Below, one piece after another: positions 1-7,303 of a stretch of 64,000 nucleotides of DNA. The notes under the pieces are model-generated. The model worked only from the letters and a program-made list of their open reading frames with translations, had not been told where the DNA came from and ran no database searches. The stretch covers positions 1 to 64,000 of the forward strand of contig NZ_BMCH01000002.1 of NCBI RefSeq assembly GCF_014635085.1, written 5' to 3'. Source of the stretch: Asaia siamensis (GTDB lineage: Bacteria > Pseudomonadota > Alphaproteobacteria > Acetobacterales > Acetobacteraceae). Position 1 is the stretch's first letter; the number at the start of each line of letters is the position of its first letter. The position numbers and the translations under genes were made by a program.

Positions 1-61
1 GATAGCGTTTCGTCCTACCGGTGATGTCGGCCATTCGGCCTCGTTGTTCTGGCGTCCACAT
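1..61 (-). CDS. IS5-family transposase, N-terminal start (runs off left edge)
   Basis: Read on the minus strand, an ATG at 61 opens a frame beginning MWTPEQRGRMADITGRTKRY, which continues past the window edge. The MWTPE start followed by a basic stretch is the usual opening of one group of IS5-family DDE transposases, where it precedes a YPSDLTDEEW-type segment. Only about 20 residues are visible, so it is not known whether the gene is intact. The bases from about 62 to 138, including a run reading GGGCTTTAGAGCCC on the minus strand, probably form the end of this element, but the partner repeat lies outside the window. It is the left-hand IS of the galactofuranose region. Confidence 0.55.
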   Translation of the reverse strand, partial: MWTPEQRGRMADITGRTKRY

Positions 62-138
62 CCTGAGTGTGAATCACACGCCAGACGCCCTGAAAACCCC
101 TCACGCTGAATTTCCAAAAGGGCTCTAAAGCCCATCAT

Positions 139-532
139 CCAGGATTGTTGCATAATATTCAATAAACGAGCCGGCCCTTTTGAGGGAGGGATCCACCATA
201 GAATGGTTTTCTGCTCAATCAGATTATTCAGACTGGAAGGTTTTCAGAACCCGAAGTCAGTTAGGCGTGAGTGACTATCCGAGTGTTTGCAACGGTAAGG
301 AAGGAGTGATACAGCATGCCTTAGTTCGAGTGCTTGCAAGCCATTCCTGACCTTTTCTGGTGCGATGGTACGACCAGCTGATCTGGTTCAATGGTGGGAG
401 AAATTTCGCCGATGGTCTGCCTCTGGCAATTACAAAGCGTGTCTGCTCGCCGCATTTTCCAGAAATTGCATAGAATACGCTCCCGAAAGAGCGTTCCTTT
501 TTCATCATACGAGCACTAAAGAGTCAGGAATA
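139..532. other. Non-coding stretch upstream of glf
   Basis: No convincing gene is seen between the IS end and glf. The glf frame is open upstream to 365, but that extension has no similarity to the family and the recognisable start is at 533. The stretch presumably holds the glf promoter; no clear -35/-10 pair can be assigned by eye. Confidence 0.4.
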
Positions 533-1684
533 ATGAAGAAAATAGCGATTGTTGGAGCTGGTTTCTCGGGTAGCGTCATCGCAAGAGAATTGGCCGACCG
601 GGGATATAGTGTCGATGTTTTCGATGTTCGTGAGCATGTTGCAGGCAACTGCTACACGGCGCGCGATGTCGAAAGTGGGATCATGCTCCACGTATATGGT
701 CCTCATATCTTTCACACCAGCAACGAGCGTGTCTGGGAGTATGTGCAGCGGTTTGATCGCTTCATGCCGTTCATTAATCGGGTCAAGGCGCATGCGCGTG
801 GAGAGGTCTTCTCCATGCCGATCAATCTGATGACGATCAATCAGCTTTTCAAGAAGCAGTTCTCACCTGCGGAAGCCCGTGACTTCATCGCCGAACAAGG
901 CGACCAGAGCATTACGGAGCCGCGTACGTTCGAGGATCAGGCCCTGCGTTTTGTCGGTCGTGAGATCTATGAAACGTTCTTCCGCGGTTACACGCGTAAA
1001 CAGTGGGGGCTTGAGCCGTCCGAATTGCCCGCCAGTATTCTCAAGCGTTTGCCTGTACGTTTTGACTATAATGACAACTACTATGGAAGCAAGTATCAGG
1101 GAATTCCCGAGAACGGCTATACGTATATTGTAGAACGTATTCTCGACCACGAAAATATTCGTGTTCATCTTTCCACCAGCTTTTCCCGGGCTCAGGCCGC
1201 TGACTACGCCCATGTTTTTTATAGCGGTCCGATCGATGCCTGGTTTGACCATACTGAGGGTCGCTTGAGCTATCGGACGCTGGACTTTGAAACCGTGCGT
1301 GCTGAGGGTGACTATCAGGGCAATCCGGTCATCAACTACTGCGATGAGAACGTGCCCTGGACGCGTGTTGCCGAACATAAGCATTTCACGCCTTGGGAAA
1401 ACCACGAGAAGACAGTTCTGTTCCGTGAGCACAGTCGTTTGTGTGGAGAGAGCGATACACCTTATTACCCAATCCGCCTTGTTCACGATAAGGCTCGCTT
1501 GCAGCGTTATGTTGAGTTGGCCAAAGCAGAGCAGGGCGTCACTTTTGTAGGTCGTTTGGGCACGTATCGTTATCTCGATATGCACATTACGATTGCAGAA
1601 GCGCTGGATGCAGCTGAACAGTTTCTGTCCGCGCAAGACGCTGGCACGTCGGCTCCTACGTTCTGCATTGATCCGCTCGCTTAA
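533..1684 (+). CDS. glf: UDP-galactopyranose mutase
   Basis: This cytosolic FAD enzyme converts UDP-galactopyranose to UDP-galactofuranose, the donor for Galf-containing surface glycans. The 383-residue protein has the usual family length. It opens MKKIAIVGAGFSGSVIA, with the dinucleotide-binding GAGFSG at about 8-13. Other family signatures are GPHIFHT (about 56-62), the GYTRKQWG segment carrying the substrate arginine, DENVPWTR, and the C-terminal GRLGTYRYLDMH block with FAD and substrate tyrosines. The start was set at the ATG with AGGA six bases upstream, because an upstream extension to 365 lacks family similarity. It lies among IS remnants and upstream of a galactofuranosyltransferase-like gene, so it probably belongs to an acquired polysaccharide cassette with galE. 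Confidence 0.96.
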   Translation: MKKIAIVGAGFSGSVIARELADRGYSVDVFDVREHVAGNCYTARDVESGIMLHVYGPHIFHTSNERVWEYVQRFDRFMPFINRVKAHARGEVFSMPINLMTINQLFKKQFSPAEARDFIAEQGDQSITEPRTFEDQALRFVGREIYETFFRGYTRKQWGLEPSELPASILKRLPVRFDYNDNYYGSKYQGIPENGYTYIVERILDHENIRVHLSTSFSRAQAADYAHVFYSGPIDAWFDHTEGRLSYRTLDFETVRAEGDYQGNPVINYCDENVPWTRVAEHKHFTPWENHEKTVLFREHSRLCGESDTPYYPIRLVHDKARLQRYVELAKAEQGVTFVGRLGTYRYLDMHITIAEALDAAEQFLSAQDAGTSAPTFCIDPLA

Positions 1685-1708
1685 AGAGACGGTCACTCAG
1701 ATCCAGAT

Positions 1709-1738
1709 AGCCCATTCCTCTTATAAGAGGAATGGGCT
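1709..1738. terminator. Perfect 30-bp palindrome after glf
   Basis: Bases 1709-1738 form a perfect inverted repeat with 15-bp arms (AGCCCATTCCTCTTA and its complement), starting 25 bases after the glf stop. As RNA it would give a long hairpin, but no T-run follows immediately. A terminator or cruciform is the simplest reading. Confidence 0.55.
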
Positions 1739-1809
1739 CAATGCCGGTTTTTACCCACTCCAATAAGCGGGCTCCCACGTCTGTCAGATCAGCCAATACG
1801 GTCAATCTC

Positions 1810-2212
1810 ACTTCTTGCTTGTTTACCTCGCTACCTGAGCATGATGACACCATGGAATGGCTGGCTGAGCTCGTCCAATTGGAGACAATTGCTAGGTTCC
1901 TGATGGCATGCTGCCTGTTCTTCGAACCGGCTGCCCCTGGCGGGAGTGGCATGAGCGCTATATCAAAGTGCAACTCTGTGTCTATTCGGTCCCGTCGTCC
2001 AGCTAAACAAGGGGTGTGGGATGCCATGCTATAAACCTTGAAGACACATGTCTGAGCGATGACTGGCAGCACAATATCAACGACGCCATGGTCTGTGCTC
2101 ATTCCCTGCCCCAGAGCCATACTGGCTGATCGGGACTTTGATAGTGACAATTTCGGCCAAGATCTGCAGGTAACTGGATCCTGCCGGTCATTCCATCAGG
2201 AAGAGGACGTCA
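1810..2212 (+). pseudogene. IS5-family transposase remnant with internal deletion
   Basis: Translation in shifting plus-strand frames aligns piecewise with the intact transposase encoded just to the right on the other strand. Matches include RTGCPWREWHERY, KQGVWDAML, LSDDWQ, CAHS, then LADRDFDSDNF and ILPVIPS. The piece ending CAHS is joined directly to the piece equivalent to LPVPNPRAMLADRG, so roughly 70-80 codons holding the middle of the enzyme are missing. Several frameshifts and stops are also present. The remnant ends where the complete IS begins at 2216. It is a dead copy of a related element. Confidence 0.75.
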
Positions 2213-2668
2213 CGAGGTTACGTTGACAAAAGACCTGATCCAAAGCCTTGCGGCGGCGAGGTTGAGGAAGCTCATGAAGGACAATACTGTTTTGTCGTAG
2301 CGGGTTGCGATGCGGTGCGTCTGCTTGAGGTGGTTGAACATTCGTTCGATACGGTTGCGATCTCTGTAGCGCCGCCAATCAGTATTTTGTGGAGTACTGC
2401 GGCCTTTGCGCGAGGGAATGACTGGCAAGATCCCGTGCATGAGCAGATCGTGGCGAAAGCAGTCACTGTCATAGCCCCGATCGGCCAGCATAGCTCTGGG
2501 GTTCGGGACAGGCAGCTTCATCAGGGCGTCTGTGGCTTTGTAGTCCGAGACCTGGCCCCCGGTAAGGATAAAGCCGAGAGGGCGTCCCTGATTGTCACAT
2601 CGGGCATGGATTTTGCTAGTAAAGCCGCCGCGTGATCGACCAAAAGCCTCGGAATGAGCCCCCCTTTT
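2210..2668 (-). CDS. IS5-family transposase, frame B (C-terminal half, by -1 frameshift)
   Basis: From the A4G6 run the -1 frame reads EAFGRSRGGFTSKIHARCD and then GFILTGGQVSDYKATDALM. It continues into AMLADRGYDSD, carrying the second catalytic aspartate, and DRNRIERMFNHLKQTHRIAT, with the catalytic glutamate and the terminal KxxRRIATRYDK-type motif. The DDE set is therefore complete across both frames. The stop codon at 2210-2212 lies just outside the terminal repeat and is supplied by flanking DNA. Confidence 0.82.
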   Translation of the reverse strand, partial: KRGAHSEAFGRSRGGFTSKIHARCDNQGRPLGFILTGGQVSDYKATDALMKLPVPNPRAMLADRGYDSDCFRHDLLMHGILPVIPSRKGRSTPQNTDWRRYRDRNRIERMFNHLKQTHRIATRYDKTVLSFMSFLNLAAARLWIRSFVNVTS

Positions 2669-2994
2669 GCGCTCGTGGCCTGTGAATGGGCACGGACTAC
2701 AGTGCTGTCGAGCATATGTTGCCAGTCATCACTCAGCCCCCGATCTACAAGGGTTTGAAGCAAAGCGTCCCACACGCCCTGTTCAGCCCAACGCCGGAAC
2801 CTAACATACACAGAGTTCCATTTGCCGTAGCGCTCATGCATGTCGCGCCAGGGGCACCCAGTGCGCAGGACATGCAGCATGCCATTGAGAAACCGGCGGT
2901 TGTCTCCGGCTGGTCGAGCCCAACGCCCGCGCTCAGGCGGCAGAAGCGGACCAATCATCGCCCATTTCTGATCCGCCAGATCGCCTCGTGTCAT
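2521..2994 (-). CDS. IS5-family transposase, frame A (N-terminal half)
   Basis: Begins MTRGDLADQKWAMIGPLLPP, the usual N-terminal DUF4096-type helix-turn-helix of IS5/IS427 transposases. It continues through GCPWRDMHERYGKWNSVY and WQHMLDSTVVRAHS, which supplies the first catalytic aspartate of the DDE triad (LDST). Past residue about 110 the 0-frame loses similarity. The family sequence resumes in the -1 frame from the A4G6 run at 2659-2668, so the functional product is most likely a frameshift fusion with frame B. Confidence 0.85.
   Translation of the reverse strand: MTRGDLADQKWAMIGPLLPPERGRWARPAGDNRRFLNGMLHVLRTGCPWRDMHERYGKWNSVYVRFRRWAEQGVWDALLQTLVDRGLSDDWQHMLDSTVVRAHSQATSAKGGLIPRLLVDHAAALLAKSMPDVTIRDALSALSLPGARSRTTKPQTP
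2659..2668 (-). promoter_or_regulatory. Candidate programmed -1 frameshift site
   Basis: On the minus strand the run is AAAAGGGGGG. Frame A similarity stops and frame B similarity begins exactly here, the second frame lying one base back. Slippery A/G runs at this place are how many IS427-type elements make full-length transposase. Confidence 0.7.
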
Positions 2995-3078
2995 CCCTGT
3001 TCTCTCAACCTGTTATTCCGCAGGCAGGAAGTGAATCAGATCTCACCCAGGTCGTATAGACCTTTTGTCAACGTGACC

Positions 3079-3449
3079 TAGTCAAGACAAGACAGCTTAG
3101 TCGTTCATGAACCCCCCTGGCTTCGCTGCACCAAGGCTCCGAATCAGGTCTTTTTTCGACACGACCCAATCAAATTGATATATGCTCGGTCACTGGCGCC
3201 GCGTGGAAATGAAGGATTGGGTGGCATTCCAGCGAGCGCACAGTGATGCGGGCCATTACCGGTCCAATGCGTCCGGCGCTCAAGCTTCCCGCGGAAGTCA
3301 GATTAGTACAGTATATTGAAATTAAATCACTTATCCTTGCAGCACCAACCGACTAGCGTGTGACAGTGCTTGCGTGGGCAGCTACTTTGTTTCAAAAAAG
3401 ATAGTCGTTTTCATCTTGCGGCGTTTTGCCTCATCCTAAGGGTACGGAA
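3079..3449. other. AT-rich non-coding gap before the glycosyltransferase
   Basis: Holds one copy of a 41-base direct repeat (3098-3138) and AT-rich DNA leading into the glycosyltransferase gene. No gene is visible. An upstream TTG at 3426 is in frame with the glycosyltransferase but has no ribosome binding site. Confidence 0.5.
3098..3138 (+). repeat. Direct repeat, copy 1 (IS-associated)
   Basis: Starts TAGTCGTTCATGAA and ends GCACCAAGGCT. It matches 5529-5570 at all but a few positions, in the same orientation. The two copies bracket the glycosyltransferase gene and each lies near transposase debris, so they are probably fragments of the same element family. Confidence 0.75.
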
Positions 3450-5267
3450 GTGAATAATAATACCTATACGTCGACACAGACATATTCATCTGTGCCCCTG
3501 TATCCATTGCAGCGCCTAATAATGCCTAGCCTTGAATTCGGTGGCAATGACGATATGTACGTCCGCCTGCTGAATCAGAGTGTTATATCTGTCCTTTCGG
3601 AAGAAAAAACCGTATTTTTCCCGGGTGGAAAATGCTCGTTTGATACTTTTTATAATGGCCTTACGGTCCAGTCATGGCAAGATAACTGCAAGATTCCTGA
3701 TCTGCTATTTTCCCTTGTAGGCAGCGGAACGTTCGTCGTCCGAATTGGGTTGCATCGTCTTGAATGCGATAGAGTATCGCTGTTTGAAAAACGGGTCAGT
3801 CTTATTGAAGGTTCTACGACGACCCTGAATATCGAAGCTTGGCCGTCGCTCGTGAATGGCATGATCTATGTCGAACTTGAGGCTATAACTGAGGGATGTC
3901 TGACCGGAGGGTGCTTCAGCACAACAAAAGCCCCTGAAAGGGAGGTCTGTCTTGGCATCGTCATCACTCATTTCAAGCGAGAGAAATATGTTATTTCTGC
4001 CGCCCGCCGTATTCGAGAAGGGCTACTGACCAATCCGACCTATAAAGATCAAATCTCTCTTGTCATCGTAGATAACTCTCAAACTCTCGCTTCGGAGGAT
4101 GTAGAAGGTGCTACGTTGCTTCCAAATCAGAATCTTGGGGGATCAGGTGGTTTTACGCGGGGTCTTCTACATCTGCAGGACGAAAAATCTTTTACCCATT
4201 GCTTGTTCATGGATGACGATGCATCCTGCGAACTTGAATCCATTCTAAGAACGCATGCACTTCTCGGCTATGTTGTCAGGGAAAAGGTGGCCGTGGCAGG
4301 GGCGCTGCTGCGAGATCTCGCGCACCATTTCCTCTTCGAGAAGGGTGCGCGGTTTGACGGGATGTGCCAGCCGCTCAAGCACGGGTTGGACATGCGGCAT
4401 GTGCATCATTTGCTACTGAGCGAATATGTAGATCAGAAGCCGGATTTCGGCGGATGGTGGTTTTTTGCATTCTGCTTGCGTGATGTGCAGCACTACGCCT
4501 TCCCGTTTTTCGTGAGAGGCGATGATATCATGTTCAGCATGATGAACAAATTCGACATCATCACGCAAAATGGCATTGCCTGTTATGGTGATGACTTCGG
4601 CTATAAGAGTGGTCCATTACAAATTTACCTGGATGTGCGTAATCATCTTGTGCAGAAGATGACTCATATGGATGCAAATGTGGAAGATTGCATCAAGCTC
4701 TTACGGCAATTTTTCAATGCAGCTATCTATTCGTATAATTATGCGACGGCGCAAGCTATCTCTAAGGCTGCCTTCGATGCTATGAAAGGCCATGCATTCT
4801 GGCTTGAGAATATGGATACTTCGGCAATTCGCAAAGAATTTTCCGCTCTTATCCAAGAAGAAAAAATGCAAAAAATCCGTTTGACCGACATTGCGCCGAC
4901 GTTCGCGAGAACAGAGCCACATTGGCACGAGAGCAGGAAACGTCGTCTTTTGCGTAGCTTGACGCTTAACGGGACCCTGTTGCCTAATTTCCTCAGGAAA
5001 GACACATGGCTATTTCTACCGAAAAATTTTTCGGGCGATATCCGAGCGACCTTCAGATATAATAACATATTATATTACTATGGCCCTACGCAGGAGGGGT
5101 ATTGTGCTCGTCGTGATGCAGTTCGACTCGCAAAGGAAAAAAGAATTTTCTCAAAGGTGGAGAAAATTGTCAGGCGGAAATATAGCAGTGTAAAAAATGA
5201 CTATAAAGATAATATAAAATACATGACTAGTGAGGGATTTTGGAGAAAAATTTATAAAAACACTTAA
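3450..5267 (+). CDS. GlfT2-like galactofuranosyltransferase (GT2 family)
   Basis: A 605-residue bidomain protein. About 150 N-terminal residues form a beta-rich domain as in mycobacterial GlfT2. A GT-A domain follows (GIVITHFKRE, IVDNSQT, then NLGGSGGFTRG). The metal-binding DDD is at 255-257, almost the same position as reported for GlfT2. Later come GGWWFFAF, FVRGDDIMF and CYGDDFGYK, all typical of Galf and rhamnosyl transferases. It probably adds Galf from UDP-Galf to a glycan at the inner membrane face. The GTG at 3450 was chosen because AAGGG lies seven bases upstream. The gene is clearly AT-richer than its neighbours and has repeats on both sides, suggesting transfer. Activity is inferred from the family and from glf nearby. 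Confidence 0.85.
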   Translation: MNNNTYTSTQTYSSVPLYPLQRLIMPSLEFGGNDDMYVRLLNQSVISVLSEEKTVFFPGGKCSFDTFYNGLTVQSWQDNCKIPDLLFSLVGSGTFVVRIGLHRLECDRVSLFEKRVSLIEGSTTTLNIEAWPSLVNGMIYVELEAITEGCLTGGCFSTTKAPEREVCLGIVITHFKREKYVISAARRIREGLLTNPTYKDQISLVIVDNSQTLASEDVEGATLLPNQNLGGSGGFTRGLLHLQDEKSFTHCLFMDDDASCELESILRTHALLGYVVREKVAVAGALLRDLAHHFLFEKGARFDGMCQPLKHGLDMRHVHHLLLSEYVDQKPDFGGWWFFAFCLRDVQHYAFPFFVRGDDIMFSMMNKFDIITQNGIACYGDDFGYKSGPLQIYLDVRNHLVQKMTHMDANVEDCIKLLRQFFNAAIYSYNYATAQAISKAAFDAMKGHAFWLENMDTSAIRKEFSALIQEEKMQKIRLTDIAPTFARTEPHWHESRKRRLLRSLTLNGTLLPNFLRKDTWLFLPKNFSGDIRATFRYNNILYYYGPTQEGYCARRDAVRLAKEKRIFSKVEKIVRRKYSSVKNDYKDNIKYMTSEGFWRKIYKNT

Positions 5268-5340
5268 AAATTTTGCTTTTACATACCTCGTGCATAAAGA
5301 TTTCTGATTTGATAGATTTCTTGGCGCATATTAGGACCTT

Positions 5341-5500
5341 TTAGGTTTTGGGATAAGCGGCGGTTGCAACGATACAGATGACGGTCATGAAGGATGTGGC
5401 GGTTTTTTCGTATCGTGTGACGACCGCTTTCTGCGCCTTGAGATGCGCTTACAGGTTTTCGACCATTTTTCGGTGGTGATAGACCGTTTGGGGGCAGGCT
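5341..5500 (-). pseudogene. IS5-family transposase C-terminal remnant
   Basis: On the minus strand a broken frame reads MVENL, a stop, then AHLKAQKAVVTRYEKTATSF and CIVATAA. This matches the terminal (I/V)ENLFAHLK-TRYDKTA-SF-CIAAT pattern of IS5-family transposases. There is no upstream catalytic part. It is a short dead fragment between the glycosyltransferase and galE. Confidence 0.7.
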
Positions 5501-5528
5501 ACTCGCGGCTCGTCGCATTTCACCGGGA

Positions 5529-5570
5529 TAGTCGTTCATGAATCCCCCTTGGCTTCGCCGCACCAAGGCT
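5529..5570 (+). repeat. Direct repeat, copy 2 (IS-associated)
   Basis: Starts TAGTCGTTCATGAA and ends GCACCAAGGCT, one base longer than the copy at 3098-3138. It adjoins the transposase remnant. Confidence 0.75.
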
Positions 5571-5668
5571 AGGATTCCAATCACGTATATTTTTCGATTG
5601 TCCGTCTTGCGGCGCCCCATCGGAGAGCCGCCTCCCACTTTACGTCTCAGAACAGCGCAAGGGAATGC

Positions 5669-6655
5669 TCAGGAGCCATATCCGTCAGGATGGGTTTCTC
5701 GCCAACGCAGGGCTGTCTCTACGATGCGATCAAGCGTTTCGAATTTTGGCTCCCAGCCGGTTTTGTTGCGGAGGGTCGTGGAGTCCGCGACGAGCAAAGA
5801 GGGGTCGCCCTCCCGTCGCGGTGCGGCTTCCCACGGGACTTTGCGGCCACTCACGCGCTCGACGCTCTCGATCACTTCGAGATTGGAATAGCCCTGCCCA
5901 TTACCGATATTGTAGGTGACGCTCCGGTTATCGATCTGGCCGAGCGCACGTATATGCGCATCGGCAAGGTCTGTCACATGGATGTAGTCCCGGATGCACG
6001 AGCCATCACGTGTTGGATAATCCGTTCCGAACAGTTTCAGGGCCGGCCGGCGGCCTAGGGCAGCATCGATTGTCAGAGGAATCAGGTGCGTTTCAGGTCG
6101 GTGATCTTCTCCGGCCCGACCGAGAGGGTCTGCGCCAGCAGCGTTGAAATATCGCAGGCACGCACTTCTCAGCCCATAGACGGCATCAGCCCAGTAAAGC
6201 ACACGCTCGATCATGAGCTTGCTCTCACCATAGGGTGACCCGGGCTGGGTCGGTGCCGTTTCGGGAATGGGGGTCGAGCGCTCGGGACCGCCGAACAAGG
6301 CTGCTGTCGAGGAGAAAACGATCTTTTTGACTTGCTGTTCGACACAGCTCTGAACAAGGTTGAGAGCGGTCAGATAGTTCTGTCGCAGATAGTGGAATGG
6401 ATCACGCATGCTGTCTCCTACAAGAGAGAGAGCGGCGAAATGCAGGACCCCATCCCATGGGCCCTGGGCAACGACAGCAGATGTAGCGGCTGCGTCCAGA
6501 AGATCGACTTCATGTAACGCCACGCCTTGAGGAATTGCCTGACGGTGACCCGTGCTCAGATTGTCCAGAACAACAACCTCATGACCCGCATCGAGCAATG
6601 CCAGGACTGTGTGGCTTCCGACGAATCCAGCTCCGCCTGTGACAAGATAACGCAT
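5669..6655 (-). CDS. galE: UDP-glucose 4-epimerase
   Basis: A 328-residue extended short-chain dehydrogenase that interconverts UDP-glucose and UDP-galactose in the cytosol. It has the NAD-binding GGAGFVG at 7-13, the catalytic SST at 115-117 and the Y142-x3-K146 pair (PYGESK). Length is normal for GalE. It is transcribed towards the glycosyltransferase and completes a route from UDP-glucose to UDP-Galp (GalE) to UDP-Galf (Glf) to glycan. Its composition is more like the core genome than the glycosyltransferase, so it may be native, with the Galf genes having landed next to it. Confidence 0.95.
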   Translation of the reverse strand: MRYLVTGGAGFVGSHTVLALLDAGHEVVVLDNLSTGHRQAIPQGVALHEVDLLDAAATSAVVAQGPWDGVLHFAALSLVGDSMRDPFHYLRQNYLTALNLVQSCVEQQVKKIVFSSTAALFGGPERSTPIPETAPTQPGSPYGESKLMIERVLYWADAVYGLRSACLRYFNAAGADPLGRAGEDHRPETHLIPLTIDAALGRRPALKLFGTDYPTRDGSCIRDYIHVTDLADAHIRALGQIDNRSVTYNIGNGQGYSNLEVIESVERVSGRKVPWEAAPRREGDPSLLVADSTTLRNKTGWEPKFETLDRIVETALRWRETHPDGYGS

Positions 6656-7303
6656 ATCGGTCTGTCTTCATCCTCTTGGCGCGCATCGTCGCTCTGCCGG
6701 GATAGAGAGCATACCGTGCACCTGGGTCCTTCTCGCGCTAATCGCGTTTCTCGACAACCGGTAATTTCTTTCAGAAGTCACTATGTAGCCAATAATGATC
6801 TGGAACTTTCGTATCCTTTCAAAGGCTAACTTCAGCTTGAAGATTTCTAGCTTCGTCAAGGCTTCGGCAGCGCCGACTACCCTAGCGGGACTGTATCGCA
6901 GTGGACGAGAAGACGATCCCGGTTGAAGGCGTTCCTATTGTGAATGCGTCGAGTGCTCATGGACAAAATCTGATGAGGCAGTGTGTGATCGATTTGATAC
7001 AGTTATCTGCAGGCAGAATTGGCAGGATGATGGGCATGGCGCATGCCGAGGGGATTCTTGAGGGCCGTGCGCCGTTGACGCGCTCCCTTCCGCCCGGTCG
7101 TTCATCTGGCGATAATAAAGAGACGAATGCTCTCGGCGGAGTGCGCCTTAAAAATACATTATCAGCAGTATAATAGGATCTTCACATATAAGCTGAGCTG
7201 ATCCGCTTGCAGGGAGCCAAGCGAGTAACAAAAATTTCTTGTCCATTCGGGCAAGATATGAAAGGCTAAACTCGTAACGGAATCGAAATATCGCGGAGAT
7301 GAT
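6656..7303. other. Gap between galE and the TonB receptor
   Basis: About 650 bases with no recognised gene. A GTG-started frame at 6901-7173 would encode 90 residues beginning (M)DEKTIPVEGVPIVNASS, but it has no good ribosome binding site and no familiar domain, so it is only a weak candidate. A hairpin at 7238-7255 (CTTGTCC, ATTC, GGGCAAG) lies in the leader of the receptor gene. Confidence 0.35.

Larger units (their letters stand above)
2216..3078 (-). mobile_element. Complete IS5-family (IS427-like) insertion sequence
   Basis: The element is about 863 bp and is bounded by near-perfect terminal inverted repeats: GGTTACGTTGACAAAAG at 2216-2232 and, on the opposite strand, GGTCACGTTGACAAAAG at 3062-3078, with one mismatch in 17. 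It encodes one transposase in two overlapping frames, as in IS427-type elements. The flanks are GA on the left and TA on the right, so the expected short target duplication is not seen. The left end abuts the broken transposase copy at 1810-2212, which suggests an adjacent deletion or recombination after insertion. Confidence 0.88.

Noticed and set aside
365-532. N-terminal extension of UDP-galactopyranose mutase
   Set aside because: No similarity to the family; the FAD-binding motif begins right after the ATG at 533, which has a ribosome binding site.
6901-7173. Possible 90-residue gene upstream of the TonB receptor
   Set aside because: GTG start without a good ribosome binding site and no familiar motifs; kept only as a remark in the gap entry.
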